DNA of 64,000 bases from a virus, in IMG/VR virus record IMGVR_UViG_3300047091_000002, positions 55,488-119,487 of that record, one strand, 5' to 3'. The notes under the pieces are model-generated. The model did not search any database. It saw nothing but the letters and a program-made list of their open reading frames with translations, and was not told the origin of the DNA. Of this stretch, positions 44,809-52,657 are shown piece after piece (position 1 is the stretch's first letter; the number at the start of each line of letters is the position of its first letter). Made by a program: the position numbers and the translations under genes.

Positions 44809-45256
44809 TACGAAATTAGAAAAATTTGAAGTGGTTAACTCTCTAGCCGGGACGGAAAAGAAATATCTCAAAATACAATTTCGACTTGAAAAAACCATTC
44901 TAAGAATTCAATGCCCTCTTGAAAATTCGCTTAATAGACCGTACGGATTTTGCATTGAATCGTCTAATTTAGAAGTATTAGATCTTGAAATTTTCAAACA
45001 GTTACAAAAGATTGCTAAGGCAGTATCGTCATTAGCTATATCCAATCAAGTATATTTCGTAGGATATGTTCGATTGGAAAAGAACAAAATCAAGTGGCAG
45101 GTAGAATGTCCGAACCTGCATCTCGTCGAATCAGGAATAGTGATGTTGCCATTTATTCGCGGCGCTACGGAAAAAACAGCATATGCATCCTTTAATACGT
45201 CGAGTCTTGCTATAAAAGGACTTTCCGAGGTTATTACAAATGTTTTAGGAAAATAG
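44801..45256 (+). CDS. Single-copy relative of the duplicated-domain protein
   Basis: The 151 residues contain NSLAGTEKKYLKIQFR near the start and IKWQVECPN later, matching the 42078 repeat. The stop is TAG; the same frame then stays open for 51 Lys-rich codons to 45412, just inside the next gene. The stop may be a mutation, a true end, or a readthrough point. Confidence 0.6.
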   Translation: MLNTKLEKFEVVNSLAGTEKKYLKIQFRLEKTILRIQCPLENSLNRPYGFCIESSNLEVLDLEIFKQLQKIAKAVSSLAISNQVYFVGYVRLEKNKIKWQVECPNLHLVESGIVMLPFIRGATEKTAYASFNTSSLAIKGLSEVITNVLGK

Positions 45257-45412
45257 TCTTCAGAAGAAATTGAAATCTCGAAAAATATAATTGGTAACAA
45301 TATACTCGAAATACAACCCAAAAATACAATAAAAATTAAGAACAAAGTAAAGCCCCAGCCTAAAGGAAAAAAGATAAAAAAGGAGATCGTGGATGAGGTG
45401 GTTTATTTTTAA
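45257..45412 (+). other. Open Lys-rich extension behind a TAG
   Basis: Fifty-one codons continue the 44801 frame (SSEEIEISKNIIGNNILEIQ...), basic towards the end, and stop 20 bases inside the phosphatase gene. There is no start codon with a Shine-Dalgarno of its own. Frames on either side are closed, so the segment looks like former or readthrough coding sequence. Confidence 0.45.
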
Positions 45413-46949
45413 GCGAGATGTTGAATTTTGTGATTCCCCGTTACCTATGTACATTCTCTTGTTATCTGAAAGTGATGTGCAGGTCGAAGTTGAGAAAACC
45501 TTAGCACGAGAACGGCTTGAAGAAATAATGGGAATAGAGGCATCAGAATATTATAGTTACTTCGGATTTCTTTTACGTGACGCTGACAAATCCGAAAATG
45601 CAGTTTTATTCGATTTTTGTAAAACTTGCAACGTTTCGGCAACATCTGTTACGATATTAGGAGAAAATTATATGAATAAAGAAAAAAAGATTTGGCAAGT
45701 GTTCTCGAAAAATTCAAAAACTATAACAGGATGTTTTTACTGTGTAGTTTGCGAGGATACGCGGACGGCTGCTTTAAACCGAATTCCACGCGATAAGTTG
45801 GGTGATTTTCCATTATATCTTGGTGCAATAGATGCCGCATCCGTTGATGAAATGGTGGATGCCTGTCGGGATAAACTTCAAATTGATCTAATGCTAGAGC
45901 TGGATTTGGTAATCTGTAGGGTAATCGACACTGATCAAACTGATGAATTAGCGTCAAATACGGATTTTACATGCTTCGTCAATGTTAGATCCGCATCTAG
46001 ATTCGATTATGTCGTCATCGAGGCTCCAGAAGATATAGCTCACAGCATATTCGATTATAAATTTGGGAAAAGCATATTTGATGGATTTGCGGGAGCGGGA
46101 GAACCCGATCTCAACGGAATAGATTCTAAAAAAGTAATACAAGAAATGATCAGGATAGGAATAATAGAAAAAGCCGATAAGGAAACTACCCTTGTTATAG
46201 ACAGTGATACTGTAACCGGACTAATCGAATTTATTAATAAAGGTGACAGAAAATTGGAAGAGTACGGAAAGAAAATCAGTGTAAGTCCTTATATAGTAGA
46301 TAAAATTACAGGAATATTGAAACCTAATCCAAATCACGTCAAGGCAAATGGAAAAAATTCTCTAGCCGAGGTTCCAAAAAAAATAGAGCCGCCATGTCAT
46401 AATGGAGATACCCTGGCTATCAAATTGGGAAAACTTTCGATTTATTGCGGAGGTAGTTCTAGGGGTGGAGGTTTTACACCTGTTAAACTAGTTGTCGATC
46501 TTAAGGGGTCGGAACTTCAGGTAGTCAGAGTATTCGGAGGCGATCCTGATTGGGAGGCAGTTGGACATTTAGTAAAAGATAATCACGTAATAAGTATTAA
46601 CTGGCCCGACTACGATGTACCTAATTTAGGTAAAAAGTTCTGGCAAGCATTCGTTGCCACCCTACTTAAGAAGTCAGCGAAGACCGAATATTCAATCTAT
46701 GTAGGATGTTTAGGTGGACATGGTAGAACGGGCACTGCGATGGCTATTATAGCTCACCTTTTAGGTATTTGTAAGAACGAAGATCCAGTAACATTTATTA
46801 GAAATAAACATTGTAAAAATGCAGTGGAATCCGAAAGGCAATTAAAATATATAGAAAAAATCTGTGGAATTTCTCTTCCAAAGGAAGCAAAAATAATCCA
46901 TAAAACTTCTGGAGTACAACATAATTTTCCTAATTGGGGGGCAGTTTAA
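45393..46949 (+). CDS. Tyrosine/dual-specificity phosphatase with N-terminal extension
   Basis: The C-terminal 150 of 518 residues have all the phosphatase hallmarks: WPD loop (NWPDYDVP, Asp406), P-loop CLGGHGRTG (Cys439, Arg445; CX5R), and a Q-loop-like Gln in ESERQLKYIE. The usual His before the Cys is replaced by Gly. The first 350 residues are unrecognised and may bind substrate. A protein, lipid or RNA 5'-phosphate could be the substrate; adjacency to the phosphohistidine-domain gene hints at opposing reactions. Confidence 0.8.
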   Translation: MRWFIFKRDVEFCDSPLPMYILLLSESDVQVEVEKTLARERLEEIMGIEASEYYSYFGFLLRDADKSENAVLFDFCKTCNVSATSVTILGENYMNKEKKIWQVFSKNSKTITGCFYCVVCEDTRTAALNRIPRDKLGDFPLYLGAIDAASVDEMVDACRDKLQIDLMLELDLVICRVIDTDQTDELASNTDFTCFVNVRSASRFDYVVIEAPEDIAHSIFDYKFGKSIFDGFAGAGEPDLNGIDSKKVIQEMIRIGIIEKADKETTLVIDSDTVTGLIEFINKGDRKLEEYGKKISVSPYIVDKITGILKPNPNHVKANGKNSLAEVPKKIEPPCHNGDTLAIKLGKLSIYCGGSSRGGGFTPVKLVVDLKGSELQVVRVFGGDPDWEAVGHLVKDNHVISINWPDYDVPNLGKKFWQAFVATLLKKSAKTEYSIYVGCLGGHGRTGTAMAIIAHLLGICKNEDPVTFIRNKHCKNAVESERQLKYIEKICGISLPKEAKIIHKTSGVQHNFPNWGAV

Positions 46950-46970
46950 TACCTATTTTATAGAGGTCGG

Positions 46971-47165
46971 ATGAATGAAGATAAAATATTTCAAGCTTTA
47001 GAACTTAAAGAGTTTGAATATAATAGTGCTTATTTTCAAGCACTTCACTATGATACATTAGCAAAAAGAAGTTTAGAGCAAGGAGAAATGTCTAAGTATC
47101 TGATTTATTTAGATATTTCAAATCGTGCTATTGCAATACTTAAACAATATGAAGAATTACCGTAA
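46971..47165 (+). CDS. Small helical protein, 64 aa
   Basis: GAGGTCGG precedes the ATG. MNEDKIFQALELKEFEYNSA; TPR-like helices at most. Not recognised. Confidence 0.55.
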   Translation: MNEDKIFQALELKEFEYNSAYFQALHYDTLAKRSLEQGEMSKYLIYLDISNRAIAILKQYEELP

Positions 47166-47174
47166 GGAGCAGAT

Positions 47175-47360
47175 ATGCAAAGAGTTATCAGTGAATCTAG
47201 TGCCAATTTATTAGCGAGGGAATTGAATACCTTCGTAATGAATGGGTGGAAAATAGGTCCCGGTTCAATTTATGGAATATCTCTTAATCGAAATAGAGAT
47301 GTAGGAGAATATACCGAACCTCATTTTGAACAATATTGGATTGGAGTAATAGAGATATGA
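47175..47360 (+). CDS. Hypothetical protein, 61 aa
   Basis: AAGGAGCAGAT precedes ATG. MQRVISESSANLLARELNTF; ends in beta sequence with WIGVIEI. Resembles short phage DUF1737-type proteins (LN-F---GW), tentative. Coupled to the next gene. Confidence 0.5.
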   Translation: MQRVISESSANLLARELNTFVMNGWKIGPGSIYGISLNRNRDVGEYTEPHFEQYWIGVIEI

Positions 47361-47491
47361 GAGATAAATTTTGGTGTTTTCTTACAAATCATAAACATTA
47401 TTGGACAAATCCTAGATTTGAAGATGGTCGAGCGGTCCTTACGTGTTACGGTTGTTCTAGAACCAAGTCAATAATTGGAGTGTTTCGATGA
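47357..47491 (+). CDS. Small Cys-containing protein, 44 aa
   Basis: MRDKFWCFLTNHKHYWTNPR, later CYGC. ATGA overlaps on both ends. Confidence 0.5.
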   Translation: MRDKFWCFLTNHKHYWTNPRFEDGRAVLTCYGCSRTKSIIGVFR

Positions 47492-47601
47492 TTTGGAAAC
47501 TCAATAGAACAAGACGCATTAAGGTTTTATCTCTTCCGTTTCCATACACTCTAGAAAGGCCATTCTGGAAAGACTTAAACTTCTCCGTGGATAATGTGTG
47601 A
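47488..47601 (+). CDS. Small basic protein, 37 aa
   Basis: MIWKLNRTRRIKVLSLPFPY. Overlaps its neighbours by four bases. Not recognised. Confidence 0.45.
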   Translation: MIWKLNRTRRIKVLSLPFPYTLERPFWKDLNFSVDNV

Positions 47602-47792
47602 AAACAGTAATTGTTGATAAAAAATTCGTTAAATAGATTCGTAAACAAGGTTGTCCGAACCAAACGATAAGCAATTTTTGTCTAGAAAAAGGAATGGGAG
47701 AAAGAATGGAATTTTTTATTGTAGATTCGGAAACAGTTCACCTAGAATGGTGTTCGCCCAAAGTAAAAAGGAGACCGGCAAATGATACATAA
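47598..47792 (+). pseudogene. Nonsense-mutated paralogue of the 49905 gene
   Basis: GTG 47598 overlaps the preceding stop. The frame (VKTVIVDKKFVK, then TAG at 47634-47636, then IRKQGCP...KGMGERMEF) lines up with the intact protein at 49905 (KTVITDKKFIKWLREHGCP...KGMGERMEL). TAG stands where the paralogue has Trp. TGG to TAG is a single change, so this looks like an inactivated copy. Confidence 0.65.
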
Positions 47793-47985
47793 GTCCAATC
47801 GTTACACCGATAATCACGTTTTAACCAGTAAGGCAGTAATTTCTTATACTCCGCAAGGATTAACTCAGGGATGCGGCTGTTCTTTTATTGTTAATCCGAA
47901 AGGCAGAGGTAGAATAGTTACAAAACATTGCCCGAAACATAAATCTAGCATATTAAGATCACATTCGATAGATCAACTAACTTAG
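47782..47985 (+). CDS. Small Cys-containing protein, 67 aa
   Basis: AAAAGGAGACCGG precedes the start. CGCSF and KHCPKH could bind zinc. Its stop lies inside a perfect palindrome CAACTAACTTAGTTG. Confidence 0.55.
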   Translation: MIHKSNRYTDNHVLTSKAVISYTPQGLTQGCGCSFIVNPKGRGRIVTKHCPKHKSSILRSHSIDQLT

Positions 47986-48005
47986 TTGAGGAGATAAAAA
48001 ATAAG

Positions 48006-48194
48006 ATGCTAGTAAAACTTCGAGATATACAAGAAAAAACTGTATTCCACCTAGGTAATAAATACAAAAAAGGGTGGGTATATAGGGGAAATTCGGTTCG
48101 TTGCGAACCATTTTTAGGAGGTCAATTTCAAACAAATCCTGATTTAGGAGAATGGATTGATCTAAATTCTGATGTAGAGGTAACAAAATCATAA
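48006..48194 (+). CDS. Hypothetical protein, 62 aa
   Basis: GAGGAG lies 15-20 bases upstream. MLVKLRDIQEKTVFHLGNKY; beta-type. Not recognised. Confidence 0.5.
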   Translation: MLVKLRDIQEKTVFHLGNKYKKGWVYRGNSVRCEPFLGGQFQTNPDLGEWIDLNSDVEVTKS

Positions 48195-48209
48195 GTCAAG
48201 GAGAATATA

Positions 48210-48539
48210 ATGCAGGTAAAACTTATTAGAGGTATTAAAGATGGAAGAGACTTTATAGAATTTTGGGGAGATACGGTTGCGTATGGCAGATCGCCTATTG
48301 GAATTAGTAGATCTCTAACAGGAACAACTGACGAGCAAGATATAGGAATTTTTTTCACAGCTCGCAGCGTGTGGTTTAGATATGGTGCGTACTATAAAGA
48401 ATTTCTGTTCGACGATTCCTTGTCTCTAAAATCAGATAATTTAAGAGATCTGAAAAGAAAATTAGAAAATAGAATACGCATTGTAAAGGAGTGGGTAAAT
48501 AGTATAGATAAAACAGAAACATTGGAGTTTAATCTATGA
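48210..48539 (+). CDS. Hypothetical protein, 109 aa
   Basis: AAGGAGAATATA precedes the ATG. MQVKLIRGIKDGRDFIEFWG, with a helical Arg-rich end. Not recognised. Confidence 0.55.
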   Translation: MQVKLIRGIKDGRDFIEFWGDTVAYGRSPIGISRSLTGTTDEQDIGIFFTARSVWFRYGAYYKEFLFDDSLSLKSDNLRDLKRKLENRIRIVKEWVNSIDKTETLEFNL

Positions 48540-48607
48540 AACTAGATTACTTGGGGATAATATGTCAGATAATACTGCTGATGAAATAGGGGAGAAAGGT
48601 ATTTTAA

Positions 48608-48796
48608 ATGAAGATTCAATTAGTTGATCTTGAGGAAATGTTTAATAACTCCACTGGAATCAACAGTAAAATGTCTGGAGCAGAAAGATTTACTGTATGG
48701 GAATATGTCGCCCAACAACTAGAACAAACCGCAATTCAAATTAGAGGACAGCAATCAATGTTGCTTAAAAATTTGATTTTGGAGAAATCGAAATGA
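48608..48796 (+). CDS. Small protein, 62 aa
   Basis: MKIQLVDLEEMFNNSTGINS, helical. Coupled to the next (ATGA). Not recognised. Confidence 0.5.
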   Translation: MKIQLVDLEEMFNNSTGINSKMSGAERFTVWEYVAQQLEQTAIQIRGQQSMLLKNLILEKSK

Positions 48797-48966
48797 AGAT
48801 AAAACGGAAATTCGTTTTTTCATCGGATGATTTTGCAAGACTACCAACGGAATTATGTAGTGTCATAATAAGATCACTTGATAGTTCTGAAGTGAGGGTA
48901 ACGCGCAAAACAATCGAAAATCTCGAAGCCGATCTTTGTAGATGGCTTAAAGATCAACTAGTCTAA
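48793..48966 (+). CDS. Small protein, 57 aa
   Basis: MKIKRKFVFSSDDFARLPTE; basic start, helical. Overlaps the preceding gene by four bases. Not recognised. Confidence 0.55.
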   Translation: MKIKRKFVFSSDDFARLPTELCSVIIRSLDSSEVRVTRKTIENLEADLCRWLKDQLV

Positions 48967-48981
48967 AATAAGGAGAAAATC

Positions 48982-49224
48982 ATGGAAGAAATACCAGGAA
49001 TCAAACTTCTACCAGAAGATGTTGATAAGTACGTCGAAACCTGTGGGTATCTAGGATTTATGGGTAGTATAGGAACTGAAAAATCTCGGATAATAGTTGC
49101 TTTAAATGATGGTTATTATCTTATGACTCAAGAAGAGGTTCTTGATCCCATTGTCAAGGAGATACTCGACAAAGAAGCTAACGAACATTTCGATTCGTTA
49201 GGCTATACCGCTCTACCCGTATAG
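48982..49224 (+). CDS. Acidic hypothetical protein, 80 aa
   Basis: AAGGAGAAAATC precedes ATG. MEEIPGIKLLPEDVDKYVET. Not recognised. Confidence 0.55.
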   Translation: MEEIPGIKLLPEDVDKYVETCGYLGFMGSIGTEKSRIIVALNDGYYLMTQEEVLDPIVKEILDKEANEHFDSLGYTALPV

Positions 49225-49232
49225 GAGAATTT

Positions 49233-49457
49233 ATGACATTTGGAGATTCGTTTTTTGAAGCGTTTATTACCGATTTATGTGAATTTCTTACTACAAAGCA
49301 AGCCGTATTTGATGATTCGGTATCTCAAAAAGAGTTAGAAAAAATGCGAGACAAATTGGAAAAATCTATTGAAGTGTATATGGATCATAAAATAGTTAAA
49401 AAAGGAAGTGAATTCTTTAAGTTAGTAGATTACGTCGGGCAAAACGATGATCTATAA
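49233..49457 (+). CDS. Acidic helical protein, 74 aa
   Basis: TAGGAGAATTT precedes ATG. MTFGDSFFEAFITDLCEFLT. Not recognised. Confidence 0.55.
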   Translation: MTFGDSFFEAFITDLCEFLTTKQAVFDDSVSQKELEKMRDKLEKSIEVYMDHKIVKKGSEFFKLVDYVGQNDDL

Positions 49458-49496
49458 TCGAGGGCATGATGTATGTAGAATTTGAAAGGAGTTAAG

Positions 49497-49853
49497 ATGA
49501 GCGAAGGTAAACGTCTTGTTTTCGGTACGTTTCGTCCTTGTATGATTCCGTGCGGCCATTCTCGTGCCGATTGCTCAAATTGTAGAGGGAGAGTCGAGGA
49601 GTATTCAGAGATAAGGCTTTGCATCTGTTCGCACCACACGGAATTCTCTCTTGAAGATCAACTGGCTGTCATTAGGTACAGGCTGGACGAGTTTGATGAC
49701 GTACAGCGCGAGCAGTACCAAGATGTACAGAACGACAGAAGATGTCAGCTAGAGCGGGAAGCCGCTGTGGCGAAAGAAATATTCAAGCTTGGTGGAGGCC
49801 CGAAACACGCACGGCGACCTTCAAGCGGGCAATTGTACGGAGACAAGGACTAA
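49497..49853 (+). CDS. Cys-rich protein with G/C-rich codons, 118 aa
   Basis: Start at ATG 49497 after AAAGGAG. The N-terminal half has six Cys and several His (CMIPCGHSRADCSNCRG, CICSHH), likely binding zinc; the rest is a charged helix. Base and codon use are clearly richer in G and C than all neighbours, and G/C-rich hairpins follow, so recent transfer is likely. Confidence 0.6.
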   Translation: MSEGKRLVFGTFRPCMIPCGHSRADCSNCRGRVEEYSEIRLCICSHHTEFSLEDQLAVIRYRLDEFDDVQREQYQDVQNDRRCQLEREAAVAKEIFKLGGGPKHARRPSSGQLYGDKD

Positions 49854-49855
49854 GG

Positions 49856-49900
49856 AGCCGCCGCTCCGGCCTAAAGGCTTCGGAGCCTCCTTTCGGAGGA
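49856..49900 (+). repeat. G/C-rich double hairpin after the Cys-rich gene
   Basis: GGAGC/GCTCC, GGCT-TCGG-AGCC and CCTCC/GGAGG follow one another within 45 bases. No T-run follows, and the last arm includes a Shine-Dalgarno (CGGAGGAACAG) for the next gene, which could be hidden by pairing. Confidence 0.5.
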
Positions 49901-49904
49901 ACAG

Positions 49905-50123
49905 ATGAAAAATAAAATTAAAACTGTAATCACTGATAAAAAATTTATTAAATGGTTAAGAGAACATGGGTGTCCTGATTTTTATAGTAGCTTCATACTT
50001 ATAAAAGGAATGGGAGAAAGAATGGAGTTGGAAATCGTTAATGATAAAATAGTAGAATTAACTTGGTACGGAAGACCGAAAAATAAATCATTGAAAATCT
50101 TACACATCGATGTAAAAGATTAA
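49905..50123 (+). CDS. Hypothetical protein, 72 aa (intact paralogue of 47598)
   Basis: MKNKIKTVITDKKFIKWLRE; its KKF-K-(L/I)R--GCP and KGMGERME segments recur in the interrupted copy at 47598. The Shine-Dalgarno is within the preceding hairpins. Function unknown. Confidence 0.6.
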   Translation: MKNKIKTVITDKKFIKWLREHGCPDFYSSFILIKGMGERMELEIVNDKIVELTWYGRPKNKSLKILHIDVKD

Positions 50124-50140
50124 ATTCTAAGGAGGTATTT

Positions 50141-50587
50141 ATGAAACTTAAAATATTCGCTTGGTTCCTGTTAATTGGCTATTTCGTGTTCATTTATTGT
50201 CAAGAAATTAGCAGTGCAAAACTACGCGCACAAGATAAGCAAGGACAAATGCATCAAATTTTAAAAAAAGACGAGGCCATAAATCCAAATTCCTTTCATA
50301 TTCATAGATATTCGGATGTAAGATTTAGACTTGTAGAAATTCTTGAAGTCGGAGACAACGTATTAAAAACGGCGGATTTAGAGGAACAGACAATTGGTGC
50401 CGATCTAATATATGAAATTGATCCTTTGTTTACTACATTAGAAGCAGTAAAAGGAAAAGATGGAAAAATAGAACGAATTTCTAGTAAGATGCTAAAACTA
50501 AAAGAGTTAAAGCATAAACAAGGAGTTCTTTCGTATTGTAGTTTCTGTAATAGAGCAATAAGTTTAATGATCTGGAAGGAGAAATAA
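50141..50587 (+). CDS. Membrane-anchored or exported protein, 148 aa
   Basis: AAGGAGG precedes ATG. A basic start and hydrophobic stretch (FAWFLLIGYFVFIYC) form a signal anchor. The rest is polar with a late CSFC. Not recognised. Confidence 0.55.
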   Translation: MKLKIFAWFLLIGYFVFIYCQEISSAKLRAQDKQGQMHQILKKDEAINPNSFHIHRYSDVRFRLVEILEVGDNVLKTADLEEQTIGADLIYEIDPLFTTLEAVKGKDGKIERISSKMLKLKELKHKQGVLSYCSFCNRAISLMIWKEK

Positions 50588-50673
50588 TGAAGAAAAATAA
50601 AGTAACAGTGTTGGCTGAGTTAAAATTGGGAAAGAAAAGGTTCCTTTTATACAGGATATTATTCTTAGATTAG
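50587..50673 (+). CDS. Possible peptide, 28 aa
   Basis: ATG overlaps the preceding stop (TAATG), following GGAG. MKKNKVTVLAELKLGKKRFL. May be chance. Confidence 0.3.
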   Translation: MKKNKVTVLAELKLGKKRFLLYRILFLD

Positions 50674-50682
50674 AGAATTTTA

Positions 50683-50868
50683 ATGTTAACAAAAAGACAA
50701 AAAGAAAATTACCTTAAAGAACCTAGTAAATGTCCTAAATGCATATCAGATGATATTGACGTAATTGTTGCATTTGATGGAAATAATCAGGGTATACAAT
50801 GCCTAACGTGTGATTTTTATTGGATTGACATCTATGAACTGGTTGACATAATAGAAAACGAGGATTAA
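50683..50868 (+). CDS. Zinc-ribbon microprotein, 61 aa
   Basis: CPKC and CLTC spaced by about 23 residues, then an acidic helix. Preceded by GATTAGAGAATTTTA, a short sequence also found before the 52658 gene. Confidence 0.6.
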   Translation: MLTKRQKENYLKEPSKCPKCISDDIDVIVAFDGNNQGIQCLTCDFYWIDIYELVDIIENED

Positions 50869-50872
50869 ATTC

Positions 50873-51019
50873 TTGAAATATTGCAAATACATCGAGACAA
50901 TCGCTACATACGCCTGGCAAAGATGGATATGTTGTTGGTGCGAATACGATAATATAATATACTCAAAACAATGCAACAAATGCGGAAGAAGTGGTTGTGA
51001 ATCAGTTTTCAAAGATTAG
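50873..51019 (+). CDS. Zinc-ribbon microprotein, 48 aa, TTG start
   Basis: GAGG lies nine bases before TTG 50873. CCWC and CNKC pairs form a zinc ribbon. The start is tentative. Confidence 0.45.
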   Translation: MKYCKYIETIATYAWQRWICCWCEYDNIIYSKQCNKCGRSGCESVFKD

Positions 51020-51033
51020 ATACGGAGATATAC

Positions 51034-51663
51034 ATGGGATCAAGTAGAATAACGAATAATTCTTATAGAAATTACATTGAAAAGTTCATGGCTAGGAAGT
51101 CGGCAATAGACTTAATGCCGTTCTTTCAACCCACTGGAAATCCTGCTAAGGAAATCACTGAAAGCTATGCAATGTGGGAAACTGCCAAGCTTTTAGGACT
51201 AGATTCTAAAGATGAAGTAGTCTGCATAGTTGTAGGAGATGGCTCTACACCCCGTACAGCGGCTCTAGTGGCGTTTTCAAGTGTTTGGGAATGTCATTCT
51301 ATAGATCCTAAAATAAACCTCTTAAACTGGCAGGAAACGCTTTCTAGACATATCGCAATAGGGGAACCTATTAGACGATTAGAGATTTATCCTAAATACG
51401 CCAAAGAAGTCTCCATTGATTGTCAAGGTAAGAGAACTTTAATCTTACTTCCCCACTCCCATGCTAATATGAAAGATGCTTTAGATGTAGCAAAGAATTC
51501 TTCTAGAATAGATATAATATCAATGCCTTGTTGCGAACCTATCCCCAGTTGGGCAATGGAAAAGAAATTTACCCTAAAACATAACTTGAAAGTATTTGAT
51601 GATGAAGCAGTGTGGAGTCCTAAAAGAAGAATATTTATTTGGGAGGATATGGGAAATATATGA
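51034..51663 (+). CDS. SAM-dependent-methyltransferase-like protein
   Basis: The 209-residue protein contains VVCIVVGDGSTPRTAAL (62-78) and then ECHSIDP (86-92), which fit motif I and the acidic end of strand 2 of a Rossmann methyltransferase. Later strands (RTLILLPHSH, RIDIISMPCC) keep the alternating pattern. The substrate is unknown. Coupled to the next frame. Confidence 0.55.
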   Translation: MGSSRITNNSYRNYIEKFMARKSAIDLMPFFQPTGNPAKEITESYAMWETAKLLGLDSKDEVVCIVVGDGSTPRTAALVAFSSVWECHSIDPKINLLNWQETLSRHIAIGEPIRRLEIYPKYAKEVSIDCQGKRTLILLPHSHANMKDALDVAKNSSRIDIISMPCCEPIPSWAMEKKFTLKHNLKVFDDEAVWSPKRRIFIWEDMGNI

Positions 51664-51940
51664 ACGAAACAGAAATAGATTTTCTAAAGACGCACTTTAA
51701 ATATAAAAAGGTATGGGCCGTTATCTACACACAGGACGGCTGGGAGACCGGATACGTTACGGGACTTACTCTTACACAAGCGTAAAGAAAAATCAACATA
51801 GAAGATTCAGGGAATTTAAGTTTCGTAAAGTTGTTTCTGGAAATTCGATGAATTCGTAGCTTATATGGTTTGCAGAATATTATATGAAGACGAACTTCTA
51901 TCTGATAAAGGTTTGCAACTAAAATAGTTAAGGAGAAAAT
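51660..51940 (+). pseudogene. Broken gene: 41-aa frame and two shifted continuations
   Basis: ATG 51660 overlaps the preceding stop and encodes MNETEIDFLKTHFKYKKVWA to a TAA at 51783. Coding-like sequence continues in a second frame (KKNQHRRFREFKFRKVVSG) and then a third (FWKFDEFVAYMVCRILYEDE, ending TAG near 51928). Two frame changes fit decay or sequence errors; alternatively only the 41-residue protein is made. Confidence 0.4.
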
Positions 51941-51941
51941 T

Positions 51942-52049
51942 ATGGGAGATAGAGAAGCAAAAGAACATGTTGACAAGATTAAAGCATTCGTAAAGAGATT
52001 GAACGATCTACTAGAGGTCAGATTAAAAGAGTTTGCAGAATTTAGATAA
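51942..52049 (+). CDS. Small helical protein, 35 aa
   Basis: AAGGAGAAAATT precedes ATG. MGDREAKEHVDKIKAFVKRL. Preceded by the AACTAAAATAGTT motif. Confidence 0.5.
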   Translation: MGDREAKEHVDKIKAFVKRLNDLLEVRLKEFAEFR

Positions 52050-52182
52050 TTAGTGCATGAAGGAAGCATATTTAATCTTGTAGTTACTTCGGCAATCCGT
52101 CGGATCTGAAACAGACGTAGGTAAAAACTTTGGATATATAATTCCCAACTTGACTAGTAACAATATATTTTAAGGAGATAAA

Positions 52183-52452
52183 ATGAAACGAGATTACACA
52201 AATGAATTTACAAAAATGGGTAAGCGAAAATATAAAGATCAATTAGCTTGTGGAACTATTCCTGAATTAACCGTTGCCGGACAACAAGAATATCTTGCTA
52301 ACGACGGTGGAGCAAGAATAGATTTTGATTTAGCAAATGGTGCCGAACTGGATATGGAATTTCGGCTAGGAAGAATTAGCTATTCTGAATATCTTCGCTT
52401 ATTTGACGAAAATAAATGCGCCGAGCGTGGCTGGACCATTCTCTCAAACTAA
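52183..52452 (+). CDS. Hypothetical protein, 89 aa
   Basis: AAGGAGATAAA precedes ATG. MKRDYTNEFTKMGKRKYKDQ; acidic second half. The stop lies inside an 11-bp hairpin with one bulge (CTCTCAAACTAA...TTAGTTGAGAG). Confidence 0.55.
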   Translation: MKRDYTNEFTKMGKRKYKDQLACGTIPELTVAGQQEYLANDGGARIDFDLANGAELDMEFRLGRISYSEYLRLFDENKCAERGWTILSN

Positions 52453-52479
52453 ATTAGTTGAGAGCGGTAAGGAAATATT

Positions 52480-52626
52480 ATGAAATGTCGTAATTGCAAA
52501 GAAGATATACAACCTTGTAAATGCTTTCGTAATAAATGTGTTGATTGCGGAAAGCCAGTTGGTAATATAACATTTACTGCCTGCGATTCCTGTTGGGATA
52601 AGAAATATAAATCTGAAGATACGTGA
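52480..52626 (+). CDS. Zinc-finger microprotein, 48 aa
   Basis: MKCRNCKEDIQPCKCF...; seven or more Cys in CxxC-like pairs, enough for two zinc sites. Confidence 0.6.
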   Translation: MKCRNCKEDIQPCKCFRNKCVDCGKPVGNITFTACDSCWDKKYKSEDT

Positions 52627-52657
52627 ATAGATTAGAAAATTTTAATGTTGAGGAATT

